NCBI RefSeq assembly: GCF_039542055.1
Contig: NZ_BAABHK010000015.1
Location: forward strand, 124,001 to 188,000
Direction of reading: 5' to 3'
DNA length: 64,000 nt
Source: Actinoallomurus vinaceus
Lineage (GTDB): Bacteria; Actinomycetota; Actinomycetes; Streptosporangiales; Streptosporangiaceae
The position numbers were made by a program, and so were the translations under genes. The notes beneath the pieces were generated by a model. The model was not told the origin of the DNA and did no database searches. It saw only the letters and a program-made list of their open reading frames with translations. Numbering within the stretch: position 1 is the stretch's first letter; each line of letters begins with the position of its first letter. This document shows, piece by piece, positions 1-8,499 of this stretch.

Positions 1-471
1 CTCTGGCTCTTCGTGGCGTTCTGCTGGGCGCTCACCGTCTACTACGGCGTTCACAACATGAACCCGGCGAACGCCTGGCCGGGCGTCCACCAGTACGCGA
101 TCCCCGGCATCATCACAGCGATCTATCTGGTCATGGCGCTCGCCGCCACTCATCGGCTCGGCTGGCTGCGGTGGCGTGGATTCACCGTCTTGGGTGGGCT
201 GACCTACCCGCTCTACCTGGTGCATGAGACGGTATCTCGACCATTGATCAAATGGCTGGCCCCGCAGTTGAACCGGTGGACCGTTCTCGGAATCGCCATC
301 GCATCCTGTCTCGTCGCGGCCGGCTTGATCTGGGCCGTCGTCGAGCGACCCGGTCAACGGTGGCTACGGGGGCGGCTCCGGAAGGCGATCGAAGAGATCC
401 GCCGTGTGGATCGGGGCGACGCTGTCGAAGCCGGTACCTCGTCAGAGGCGCCTACCGGTACCTCCGGTTAG
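1..471 (+). CDS. Acyltransferase-3 family membrane protein, C-terminal part
   Basis: The gene enters from the left edge, so only about 156 C-terminal residues are visible. Three or four hydrophobic helices (for example around AIPGIITAIYLVMALAA and VLGIAIASCLVAAGLIWAVV) and the segment LGGLTYPLYLVHE match the last helices of OafA/YrhL-type acyltransferases. These integral membrane enzymes move acetyl or other acyl groups onto surface sugars or lipids. VVERP just before the basic cytoplasmic tail is typical of the family's end. The catalytic N-terminal histidine region lies outside the window, so substrate cannot be guessed. The stop is 5 bp from the stop of the convergent SGNH hydrolase gene. 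Confidence 0.8.
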   Translation, partial: LWLFVAFCWALTVYYGVHNMNPANAWPGVHQYAIPGIITAIYLVMALAATHRLGWLRWRGFTVLGGLTYPLYLVHETVSRPLIKWLAPQLNRWTVLGIAIASCLVAAGLIWAVVERPGQRWLRGRLRKAIEEIRRVDRGDAVEAGTSSEAPTGTSG

Positions 472-476
472 CGTCG

Positions 477-1610
477 TCAGCGCAATGCCCGAAGGTCGAT
501 CGCGTCGATCTCGGTACTGCACGTTCCGCGGCTGAAACGCACGGTATTGCGTCCGGCGTTGAGGGTCAGGTCGGCCGATCTGATGATCCATTCGTCCCAG
601 CCGACGTTGGGGAACCGGAGGTTCCCCTGCGGCCTCCCATCGACGCTCAGCCGCTGGTCGCAGGGGGTTCCCATCCCGTCCGCGGCATGCGCGTACATTC
701 GGTAACGGCCGGCGCGTGGAACATCGATGGTGAATTCCAGGTAGCTGTCGGCATAGTTGAGATATCCGACCTTGCCGTTTCCGGATGCCGCACGTGTCTG
801 GAGCCGCACGCCATTGTTCACCGCGGCGTACGCCGGATTCTCCGCCTCCCAGCGGGTGATCGAGGACGCTGTCAACGCGGAGTACCAGCGGGCGGCCATC
901 TTGGAATATCCCCCGGCCGTCGGGTGGATGCCGTCCGAGGCGAGGTCTCCCTTGCCCAGCGCCGCGTGCATGTCAACGGTCTGGACCCGACGGCCCCTCT
1001 GCGCCAGGGACCTTGTGATCGTAGGAATAGCCGCGTTGTAGCGCTGGGCCCTCGCCTCGTCGATGGGACGGGCGAACGGACCGATGGTCGCCACGTAGAC
1101 CCGCGTCTCCGGCGAGGTGGTGGTGATCAGGTTGATCAGCATCGACAGCCGGGAAGGAGCGTGCTCCAGCTCCTTGTTCTGAAGGATGTCGTTCGTCCCT
1201 ATGTCAAGGAGTACTACCTGCGGCCGGTAACTACGCAGCCACGACCGTACCTGAAGGTAGATCTGGCCCATTCTCCAGCCGGGATGGCCTTCATGGTCGC
1301 GGTCGGGAAGCTGCGCCGGACCGCTGGCCTGGGACCCCACGAAGTCAGCCGCCATGCCGTCGGCCGCCATGAACTGCCATAGATCAGTGCGATAGCCGCC
1401 GGGCACCTGAAGCCCATCGGTGATCGAATCGCCGAGGGGCATTACCCGCAGCGGCGGGGAAGCGGGCCGTGGTGCGTTCGTCGCCGAGGACGGCGGCCGG
1501 TCGGTCGGCCGCGTCTGCGACTCTGCCTGTGCCCGGCACGCCGTGACGGATCCCACGGTCAAAGCGAACAGCGCCGCTCCCATAACGGCGTTCCTAAGCC
1601 GACGATTCAC
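477..1610 (-). CDS. SGNH/GDSL hydrolase lipoprotein with C-terminal carbohydrate-binding module
   Basis: 377 aa. A lipoprotein-type signal peptide ends near residues 21-25 (SVTAC), followed by a Pro/Ser/Thr linker, so the enzyme is probably tethered outside the membrane. The SGNH blocks are visible: LGDSITDG (block I serine), GTND (block III), and DGIHPTAGGY carrying the catalytic Asp and His (block V). Residues about 250-377 (WEAENPAY onward, ending EIDAIDLRAL) form a CBM6/CBM35-like beta-sandwich. Family knowledge points to an esterase acting on acylated polysaccharide, but the substrate is inferred. The start lies 34 bp after the stop of the propeller gene on the same strand, so the two are probably co-transcribed. 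Confidence 0.85.
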   Translation of the reverse strand: MNRRLRNAVMGAALFALTVGSVTACRAQAESQTRPTDRPPSSATNAPRPASPPLRVMPLGDSITDGLQVPGGYRTDLWQFMAADGMAADFVGSQASGPAQLPDRDHEGHPGWRMGQIYLQVRSWLRSYRPQVVLLDIGTNDILQNKELEHAPSRLSMLINLITTTSPETRVYVATIGPFARPIDEARAQRYNAAIPTITRSLAQRGRRVQTVDMHAALGKGDLASDGIHPTAGGYSKMAARWYSALTASSITRWEAENPAYAAVNNGVRLQTRAASGNGKVGYLNYADSYLEFTIDVPRAGRYRMYAHAADGMGTPCDQRLSVDGRPQGNLRFPNVGWDEWIIRSADLTLNAGRNTVRFSRGTCSTEIDAIDLRALR

Positions 1611-1644
1611 ATCCGAGTCCCGAGCCGCGCGGTTCGTCGCCGGG

Positions 1645-4611
1645 TCATGGCAGCGCTCTCCGCCACAGCGTCGGCTGCCCGCCGCGATCGTCTCGAGTCA
1701 CGCCGACGGACAGCAGATCTTTCCCGGTTACGGCCATGCCGGTAAGCCATTGGTCACCCGGACCGGAAAGCCCGGTCCCTTGCGGCGTCTGAGTCTTCCA
1801 TGACAGCCCGTCGGATGAAGTCCAAATGATTACATCGTCGCCGCCTCGTACGTCCATCGAGCCGCCGATGACGAATCCCCGTGGCGTCGCGGTGACGACG
1901 GTGACGGCCGAGCGGGCACGGCCTCCACTCCCCGGGGGAAGGGGGACCTGCCTCCAGGTCTTTCCGCCGTCCACCGAGGTGAAGGCAAAGACGGTCGTAC
2001 CGGCGGAGGTCTTGGCGGTACCGGCGGCGGTGAGCACGTTCTGCCTGATGGCCACCTGGTGGAACGTGGCCTCGAGCATGCCGGCGGGAAGCGGAAGCTG
2101 CTGAAGCGCCCAGCGTTTGCCGTCCGCGGAGGTCCAAACGGCAGGACGGCCTCTCGGAGCGTTCTGAACCGATGGGTCGTTGAGGCCGCCGACGGCCACG
2201 TAACCGAACGGCCCGCTCACCACACTGCGCATCCAGCGTTCGGCACCCGGTGAGCCGTCCAGCGCGTCCTTGGTCGTACCCTCACCACGAGTCCAGGTCT
2301 TAAGATCGGCCGACTGCCAGACGGCCGCAGAGGATGCCTGATCACCCACGATGACATATCCGGTCGGCCCCGCTGTCACGGAAGCGGTGTCGATCTGGTC
2401 GGGATCACCTGGCTCGAACGCCTTGTCGCCGTCGACCGCCTTCCAGGCCTTCCCGTCCGGGGAAGTCACGACGAGCGGCCGCCGTGGGGCGGCACCGCTG
2501 AAACCGACGGCCACCCAACCGGCCCCTCCGGACGCCAGACCGGTCAGCTGCTGGGGTCCCGGACGGGCGAACGCCTTGGACTCCGCCTGACCGCGATTCC
2601 ACTGGCGGCCATTGGACGACGTCCAGACGGCGGCATCGCCATTGGAGTTCCCTACCGCCACCAACTGGCCACCTGCGGAGGCGATCGCGTTCACGGACTG
2701 GTCGGTCCGTACGGCTCCTGCAACGCGGGTCAGGTCGATGCCGACCTCCTGCCCGTGCAGATCCCGTACGGCCAGAACGGCGTTGTTCCCCTCGGCCGTG
2801 CCGTCGCGTCCGACAAGGACGGTCGCGCCCGAAGTCACCGCCGTGCCGGTCAGAGTACGGCCGCCCGGCATCGGAACGGTCCCCGCGCCGGCCCACGATC
2901 TGCCGTCCGCACTGCGTTGCACGGTCACGGACGAGCCGGTGGCCACTGTCGCCGTCCACCCCTGGTCGGAGCCGGTGAGGCGGAGCAACCTTCCATACCC
3001 CGAAACATGAATCTCTCCGGCGGAAGCCCACCTTTGGCCATCGGCCGAGCTCATGAGGACGCAGTAGGGACTGCCGCCGCCACCTTTCTTATCGGCGTCG
3101 CGGCCGATCAGGAACCCGCCCGGGCCAAAGGCGAGGAACGCGGCGCCGACCGTGAGGCCGTTGCCGTCCGGATGGGGGGTGCTGATGGAGCCCCAATTGG
3201 CGCCGCCGTCGGTGGATCGCCAGAACCCTTCTCGGATGTCGCTCTTCTTCGGTCCGGAGGCCGTCCATCCGTGTGCGACGACCGTGTCACCGTTGGCCGC
3301 CACCCCGTCCAGGGTGGCGCGTTCTCCCTTTCCCGAGATCTTCAGCTGGTCCGCAGATATCCGATCCCAGCGTCGGCCGTCGGTCGACCGCCACACGACC
3401 GGTTGCATGTCGCTGAAGTCGCCCTTCGCGGAGGTCGTGCCGACGGCGACGAAGCCCGCCGTCGTTCGCGTGATCTGAGCCAGACGGTTGGAACCGGAGA
3501 AAGGCTCTCCGGCCGAATCCGGTTGGCGGGTCCAGTCGGTGCCGTTGCGGCTGGTCCACACCACACCACCCGTCGGTGATACGCCGAGCGCGACCCAAGC
3601 GCCGTCCGTTCCGGTGACCTGCTGCGGAGCGTCGCCGTACCGGGGCTGCCAGCCCTCGGGAGTGCGCACGGTGGCCAGCCGGAACGACCGCCCACCGTCG
3701 GTCGAGACGATGAACTGTCCGCGATAGTCGCCGTGGTCCAACTCGCCGCCTATCGCGACCACCGTGGAGTTCACCGCGGCGACACCGAGCAGTTCCTGAT
3801 CACGGCCGTCGGTCTTGGCCGCGGGGTCTATGGGGAACAGGCCGCCGGCGAGTTGAGCAGCGGTGGCGGACTGCTTCTTCTTGCCGACGTTGCCCGAGAA
3901 CACGATGATTCCGGTGGCGACCAGGCCTGCGACGGCCAGGCCTGCCACCCCGATGAGGATGGGTCGCAGGCGCGTGCGACGGCCCGCGCGGCCGGGCGTC
4001 TCCATCCGCCACGGCTCGTCGAACCGGACGGTCCCGTGCTCTCCAGAGGTTCGTGACTCTCGCTCAGGCGCCACCGGCGGACGTGGGGTGGACCGCGGCA
4101 CCATCGCGGACGGCGGCAGGTCGAGGGCGGCCGGTTGGTTCGCTCCGCCTGCGTCGTACGCCGGGAAGCGCGGTGCGGTCGGCGGCTCCTCCTCGGCGGC
4201 GCCGTATGGAGGTGGAGGCGCGGCAGGGGAGGGCTCCACCGACGGGTCCCAGACCGGCTGCGGCGGTATCCGCCACGGGTCGGCCTGCGGCTGCGGCGCC
4301 CATTCCTGGGTCTCCGGCGGCTCCTGCCACGCTGAGTCGCGCGGCGCCGGCCTCTCGGTCTCCTGCGGCGGTGGGCCGTAGGGCGGTGGGGCCGGGTCGT
4401 TCTCCGACGGAGGTATGTACGGCGGCGAACCGGGCAGGCCCGGCGGCGCGGCGCCGTACGACGGCGATGTGGGCATTGCCCAGGGCGGCAACGGCGGCTG
4501 AGCCGGATCCGGCCCCCAAGCCGCCGGAGGCGGCGGGGGAGGAGACGACCACTCGTCGTCGGCCGGAGGCTCCGTGTTCGGATCGTCGTCCGGCGTCTTC
4601 TGCCCGGCCAC
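1645..4611 (-). CDS. Membrane-anchored Asp-box (BNR/sialidase-like) propeller protein
   Basis: About 988 aa. The first ~210 residues are Pro/Gly-rich and low complexity, presumably cytoplasmic and disordered. One transmembrane helix follows (PILIGVAGLAVAGLVATGII), then about 740 extracellular residues with many repeats of the type WTSRNGTDWTR, WRSTDGRRWDR, WTSADGKRWAL and FTSVDGGKTWRQV. These are Asp-box repeats of beta-propellers. The GTG at 4611 is preferred because a purine-rich GGGAAGGG lies just upstream; an in-frame start at 4683 would add 24 residues of poor composition. No sialidase catalytic arginine triad is obvious, so a binding or sensing role is more likely than hydrolysis. No enzyme function is assigned. 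Confidence 0.75.
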   Translation of the reverse strand: MAGQKTPDDDPNTEPPADDEWSSPPPPPPAAWGPDPAQPPLPPWAMPTSPSYGAAPPGLPGSPPYIPPSENDPAPPPYGPPPQETERPAPRDSAWQEPPETQEWAPQPQADPWRIPPQPVWDPSVEPSPAAPPPPYGAAEEEPPTAPRFPAYDAGGANQPAALDLPPSAMVPRSTPRPPVAPERESRTSGEHGTVRFDEPWRMETPGRAGRRTRLRPILIGVAGLAVAGLVATGIIVFSGNVGKKKQSATAAQLAGGLFPIDPAAKTDGRDQELLGVAAVNSTVVAIGGELDHGDYRGQFIVSTDGGRSFRLATVRTPEGWQPRYGDAPQQVTGTDGAWVALGVSPTGGVVWTSRNGTDWTRQPDSAGEPFSGSNRLAQITRTTAGFVAVGTTSAKGDFSDMQPVVWRSTDGRRWDRISADQLKISGKGERATLDGVAANGDTVVAHGWTASGPKKSDIREGFWRSTDGGANWGSISTPHPDGNGLTVGAAFLAFGPGGFLIGRDADKKGGGGSPYCVLMSSADGQRWASAGEIHVSGYGRLLRLTGSDQGWTATVATGSSVTVQRSADGRSWAGAGTVPMPGGRTLTGTAVTSGATVLVGRDGTAEGNNAVLAVRDLHGQEVGIDLTRVAGAVRTDQSVNAIASAGGQLVAVGNSNGDAAVWTSSNGRQWNRGQAESKAFARPGPQQLTGLASGGAGWVAVGFSGAAPRRPLVVTSPDGKAWKAVDGDKAFEPGDPDQIDTASVTAGPTGYVIVGDQASSAAVWQSADLKTWTRGEGTTKDALDGSPGAERWMRSVVSGPFGYVAVGGLNDPSVQNAPRGRPAVWTSADGKRWALQQLPLPAGMLEATFHQVAIRQNVLTAAGTAKTSAGTTVFAFTSVDGGKTWRQVPLPPGSGGRARSAVTVVTATPRGFVIGGSMDVRGGDDVIIWTSSDGLSWKTQTPQGTGLSGPGDQWLTGMAVTGKDLLSVGVTRDDRGGQPTLWRRALP

Positions 4612-5040
4612 GTGCACCCTTCCCGTCCATCGCCGCGAGGGCGACCCCCAACCCGACCTTCCGCACGGAGAGTCGTGGCGCAAATCTTATCGGGACAAAG
4701 CGGTCATGCGGTGTGCTTGCCTCCCGAGTCCCGTGACGACGCACGGACAAGTGGTGGACCGTCACCCACTCAGTTGAAACGGGCTCGAGCGTATTCGCGA
4801 ATCGTTACGGAAAGTGATCGTCGTCGCGTGACTCGGATGGCGCAGGGAAGTGGCCGCTTCCGGCCGATCATCGGATCGCTCGAGGATGCTCGTTGCGTTA
4901 TTGCAGGTGAGAGCCCTAGGTGAATCGGTTTACGCGTTGATTCGTGACTTACATCACCTCTTGCTCCCTGTTGAGGCGAAGGTCGGCGATGTTACCGTCC
5001 GTTCGCTCTTTAAAGATTCTTTACTTTCAGGGGGACGGGC
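4612..5040. promoter_or_regulatory. Divergent intergenic region with Crp-like palindrome
   Basis: This 429-bp gap between the leftward propeller gene and the rightward LamG gene is clearly AT-richer than its surroundings and should hold both promoters. GTGACTTACATCAC at 4944-4957 fits the GTGA-N6-TCAC core of Crp/GlxR-type sites. AGGGGGAC at 5029-5036 is the ribosome binding site for the GTG at 5041. TTCGCGAA near 4793 is a short palindrome of unknown meaning. No further gene was recognised. Confidence 0.4.
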
Positions 5041-8000
5041 GTGGTCGGCCGACGGGGTAACGGGGCATTCGCACGCGCTGGGCAGGAGAGACGGCCGCGC
5101 GCCCGAACAAAGAGGGCAGCGGGCGCGCTCGCGCTCGCACTGACGATGTCGCTGTTGTCGGTCGCGAAGGGCGGGCCCGCCGATGCGGCGGCTCCCTCGA
5201 AGCGGCTCACCGGCAGCCCGTCGGCGAAGTCTCGGGTCTCAGCGCTACGGAAGGCCCGCGCCACCGGAGAACCGACCGAGGTGCTGGAAGAGCGGTCCGA
5301 GTCGCAGCGGGTCCTGGCGAATCCGGACGGGTCGATGACGCTCGAGGACTATGTGCAGCCGAAGTGGGTGAAACGATCCGACGGCTGGATCCCGGTCGAT
5401 ACGTCACTCGTCCGGAAGGCGAGTGGTGTGCTGGCCCCGAAGGCGACCTCGGCGGATCTCAGCTTCTCCGGCGGTGGCGACTCGGCCTTGGTGACGATTG
5501 CGAAGGGCGGCGACAAGCTGTCGCTGGCGTGGCCGTGGAAACTGCCCACCCCGGTCGTCGACGGTGACACCGCCACCTACCCGGAGGCGATCCCGGGCGT
5601 GGCAGGAGTCGATCTCCGCCTGCGCGCAGGGTCGCAGGGCTTCTCCGAACAGGTCATCGTCAAGACGCGCGAGGCGGCGGCCGACCCGAAGCTCGCGCAG
5701 GTCCGGTTCACGGCGAGCATCCAGGGTGGCGGGTCGCTGCGGTCGGACGGCGAAGGCGATATCGACTTCGCCGATTCCGCGGGTACGTCCCTGTTCCACG
5801 CGCCGACGCCGATGATGTGGGACTCCGCAGGCGGCACCGGCTCAACGACGGCGAAGAAGATTTCTGGTTCGCCTCGTGTGGCTGCCGAAGAACCCGGCGA
5901 GAGCACCCATCAGGCGCAGATGGACGTCAGCCTGTCGGGTCAGGACCTGGTCGTCGCGCCGGACCAGACGATGATGAGGTCGCCGGACACGCAGTTCCCG
6001 GTCGTCCTCGACCCGGACTGGACGACGTCCAAGCTCGGGAGCAAGGGCACCGCATGGGCCGACGTCTCGTCGTCCGGACTTCACTCGTACAACGGAAGCG
6101 AGTGGAAGCAGGTCAAGGTCGGCCACTACGAGGGGTGGCCGGGGAGTCCGAGCTCTGACACCTACCGTGCCTTCTTCAAGTACAACGTGTCGAAGGCACT
6201 GCACAAGAAGATCATCTCGGCCGAGTTCCATGCCTTCCTGGACCGATCGTTCACCTGCACCGAGTCGGCGGTGGAGCTCTGGCAGACCAAGGCGTTCTCC
6301 AGCTCGACCCGGTGGTCGAACAAGCCGGCGCTGGTCGCTGGCTCCGAGATCGCGTCGTCGAAGACCTCGGGCGGAGAGCCGGGATGCGACGCCCACGACG
6401 TTAAGCTCAACGCCACCAAGGCGGTGACGGGTAACGCATCGTCGGTCTACCTGGCGCTCAAGGGCGGTAGCGAGAGCAGCCACTCGTACAAGTACTTCAG
6501 CAACGTCTATCTGACCGTCAACTTCGACTCGTACCCGACCGTTTCCGGGCTGGGCATGTCGAACCCGAAGACCGGGTGCGGGTCGTCGACGGCGCCGATC
6601 GTCGTCGGGAACTCCAAGCCGTCCCTGGTCGCCACCATCCTGGATCCTGACCCGGAGAATCCGCACGCGGACTTCGAAGTGTGGAGCGGAGCGACCGGAG
6701 GCAGCAAGGTCGCTTCCAAGACGACGGCGGGCGCGAAATCCGGCTCCCAGCATTCGATGGCGTTGCCGGATACCGCACTCGTCGACGGGCAGACCTTCCG
6801 CTGGCGGGTCACTCCGGTGGACACCGCATACGCCGGCACACCGAGCGGCTGGTGCTTCTACAGCATCGACAGGACGGCGCCGGAATCGGCTCCCGGTGTC
6901 ACGTCCGATCTGAAGGACCTCGACTCCGGCGAGTCCAACGACGCCATCGGGCGTACGGCGACCTTCACGTTCGCGCCGAATGGGGCCACGGGCGTCACCA
7001 ACTACCGGTATGCCTGGAACGACGATGCGGCGGCCGGAGCGGCGAACGCACCGTCGGTTCCGGCGGGAACCGACGGTACAGCGAAGGTGACGCTCACAGT
7101 GCCCTTCACCCCGGACATCACCTTCCGGCTGTACGTCTTCAGCTTCGACAAGGCGAGCAACCGGAGTGCGAATCCGGGCGTCTTCGAGTTCCAGCTCTCC
7201 TCTCCGTCGGGGCCTGTCGGTCACTGGACGCTGGACGAAACCAGTGGGACTGCCCTATCTGACTCCGCTGGAACGAACAATGCGACGCTGAACGGTGGTG
7301 CTCCCGGAGCATCGGGGCGAGTGCAGTCCGGAGTCGGTTTCAACGGCACCACCGACTATGCCGAGACGTCCGGCCCTGTGCTCCGGACGGACAAGAGTTT
7401 CACGGTGACGGCCTGGGTAAGGCTCGAGAACACCAAGTTCTGGGCCACGGCCGTCAGCCAGGACGGCACGCCTAATAGTGCCTTCTACTTGCAGTACTCG
7501 CTCGAGGAGAACCGCTGGGCCATGGCCGGCTGCGGGACTCGAGCGACGTCTCTGAGTCCCCCTGTGTTGAACAGATGGACGCACTTGACTGGGGTGTACG
7601 ACGCGGCGGCCAAGCAGGACCGGCTCTACGTCGACGGAGCGCTGCAAAAAGTCATCGACTGCCCAGCTCCACGGAGTGCCACCGATGGGCCTCTCGTGAT
7701 GGGCCGCGGGAAGTTCGACAACGAGAAAGTGGACTTCTTCCCCGGCACCATCGATGACGTGCAGGTCTACGACCGCGTCGTCTACGACACGGAGCCGAAT
7801 GCGATCGACGGATCGACCGGCGGCATCGCGGATCTGGCGAACCGGCCGACCGTCCAAGAGGGGTACTGGACCGGTGACCTGGGCTCCGGCACGACCGTCG
7901 CCGACTCCAGCGGGCGAGGCCACGACGCGACGCTGAGTTCCGCAACCGCCTGGACCGCGGACGGCCAGGTCGACGGGGCGCTCAACCTGAACGACGCGAA

Positions 8001-8499
8001 CAAGGAGCACGCCACGATCGCAGCACCGGTCGTGCAAACGGACAGCGGTTTCACGGTCACGGCGTGGGCGCGACCAGCCAGGCTCCCGAGCGGGAACGCC
8101 ACAGTGCTGGCCCAGGACGGATCCCGTCGCAGTGCCTTCTATCTCGGCTATCGGGTCTTCAACGGCGTCGGCTACTGGTCGTTCACCATGCCCGCGGCCG
8201 ACACCGACGACGCGGAATGGATCCACGCACACAGCGTGAGCCCGGTCGCCGTCGACGGTGAGTGGCACCACCTCGCCGGCGTCTACGACCCGGCGGCGAA
8301 GAAGATCCGTCTGTACGTCGACGGCACGCTTCAAGCCGAGACCGCCGTCGCGACGCCCTGGAACGCCGGCAGCGGATTCCACATAGGCGGGGCGAAGTAC
8401 AAAGGCGCCGCGACCGACTTCTGGCCTGGCGGGATCGACGACGCCCAGGCCTATACCGGTGTCCTCACCGACACCGAGATCAACGAGATGGGCTCCTGA
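5041..8499 (+). CDS. Secreted DNRLRE and LamG-domain protein
   Basis: 1152 aa. A basic N-terminus and hydrophobic segment (AAGALALALTMSLLS) ending near ADAAAP look like a Sec signal. Residues about 326-495 form a DNRLRE-type domain (RAFFKYNVS, AVELWQTKAF, TRWSNKP). After Ig-like spacers, two LamG jelly-roll domains lie at about 723-925 (GPVGHWTLDETSGTALSDS) and 939-1150 (EGYWTGDLGSGTTVADSS). Both contain the LYVDGALQ or LYVDGTLQ strand. Such proteins are the usual partners encoded immediately upstream of actinobacterial Rhs toxins and probably act as cell-surface or adhesive modules. The GTG start follows AGGGGGAC at good spacing. The stop TGA is followed directly by the Rhs GTG, so the pair should form one operon. 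Confidence 0.85.
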   Translation: MVGRRGNGAFARAGQERRPRARTKRAAGALALALTMSLLSVAKGGPADAAAPSKRLTGSPSAKSRVSALRKARATGEPTEVLEERSESQRVLANPDGSMTLEDYVQPKWVKRSDGWIPVDTSLVRKASGVLAPKATSADLSFSGGGDSALVTIAKGGDKLSLAWPWKLPTPVVDGDTATYPEAIPGVAGVDLRLRAGSQGFSEQVIVKTREAAADPKLAQVRFTASIQGGGSLRSDGEGDIDFADSAGTSLFHAPTPMMWDSAGGTGSTTAKKISGSPRVAAEEPGESTHQAQMDVSLSGQDLVVAPDQTMMRSPDTQFPVVLDPDWTTSKLGSKGTAWADVSSSGLHSYNGSEWKQVKVGHYEGWPGSPSSDTYRAFFKYNVSKALHKKIISAEFHAFLDRSFTCTESAVELWQTKAFSSSTRWSNKPALVAGSEIASSKTSGGEPGCDAHDVKLNATKAVTGNASSVYLALKGGSESSHSYKYFSNVYLTVNFDSYPTVSGLGMSNPKTGCGSSTAPIVVGNSKPSLVATILDPDPENPHADFEVWSGATGGSKVASKTTAGAKSGSQHSMALPDTALVDGQTFRWRVTPVDTAYAGTPSGWCFYSIDRTAPESAPGVTSDLKDLDSGESNDAIGRTATFTFAPNGATGVTNYRYAWNDDAAAGAANAPSVPAGTDGTAKVTLTVPFTPDITFRLYVFSFDKASNRSANPGVFEFQLSSPSGPVGHWTLDETSGTALSDSAGTNNATLNGGAPGASGRVQSGVGFNGTTDYAETSGPVLRTDKSFTVTAWVRLENTKFWATAVSQDGTPNSAFYLQYSLEENRWAMAGCGTRATSLSPPVLNRWTHLTGVYDAAAKQDRLYVDGALQKVIDCPAPRSATDGPLVMGRGKFDNEKVDFFPGTIDDVQVYDRVVYDTEPNAIDGSTGGIADLANRPTVQEGYWTGDLGSGTTVADSSGRGHDATLSSATAWTADGQVDGALNLNDANKEHATIAAPVVQTDSGFTVTAWARPARLPSGNATVLAQDGSRRSAFYLGYRVFNGVGYWSFTMPAADTDDAEWIHAHSVSPVAVDGEWHHLAGVYDPAAKKIRLYVDGTLQAETAVATPWNAGSGFHIGGAKYKGAATDFWPGGIDDAQAYTGVLTDTEINEMGS

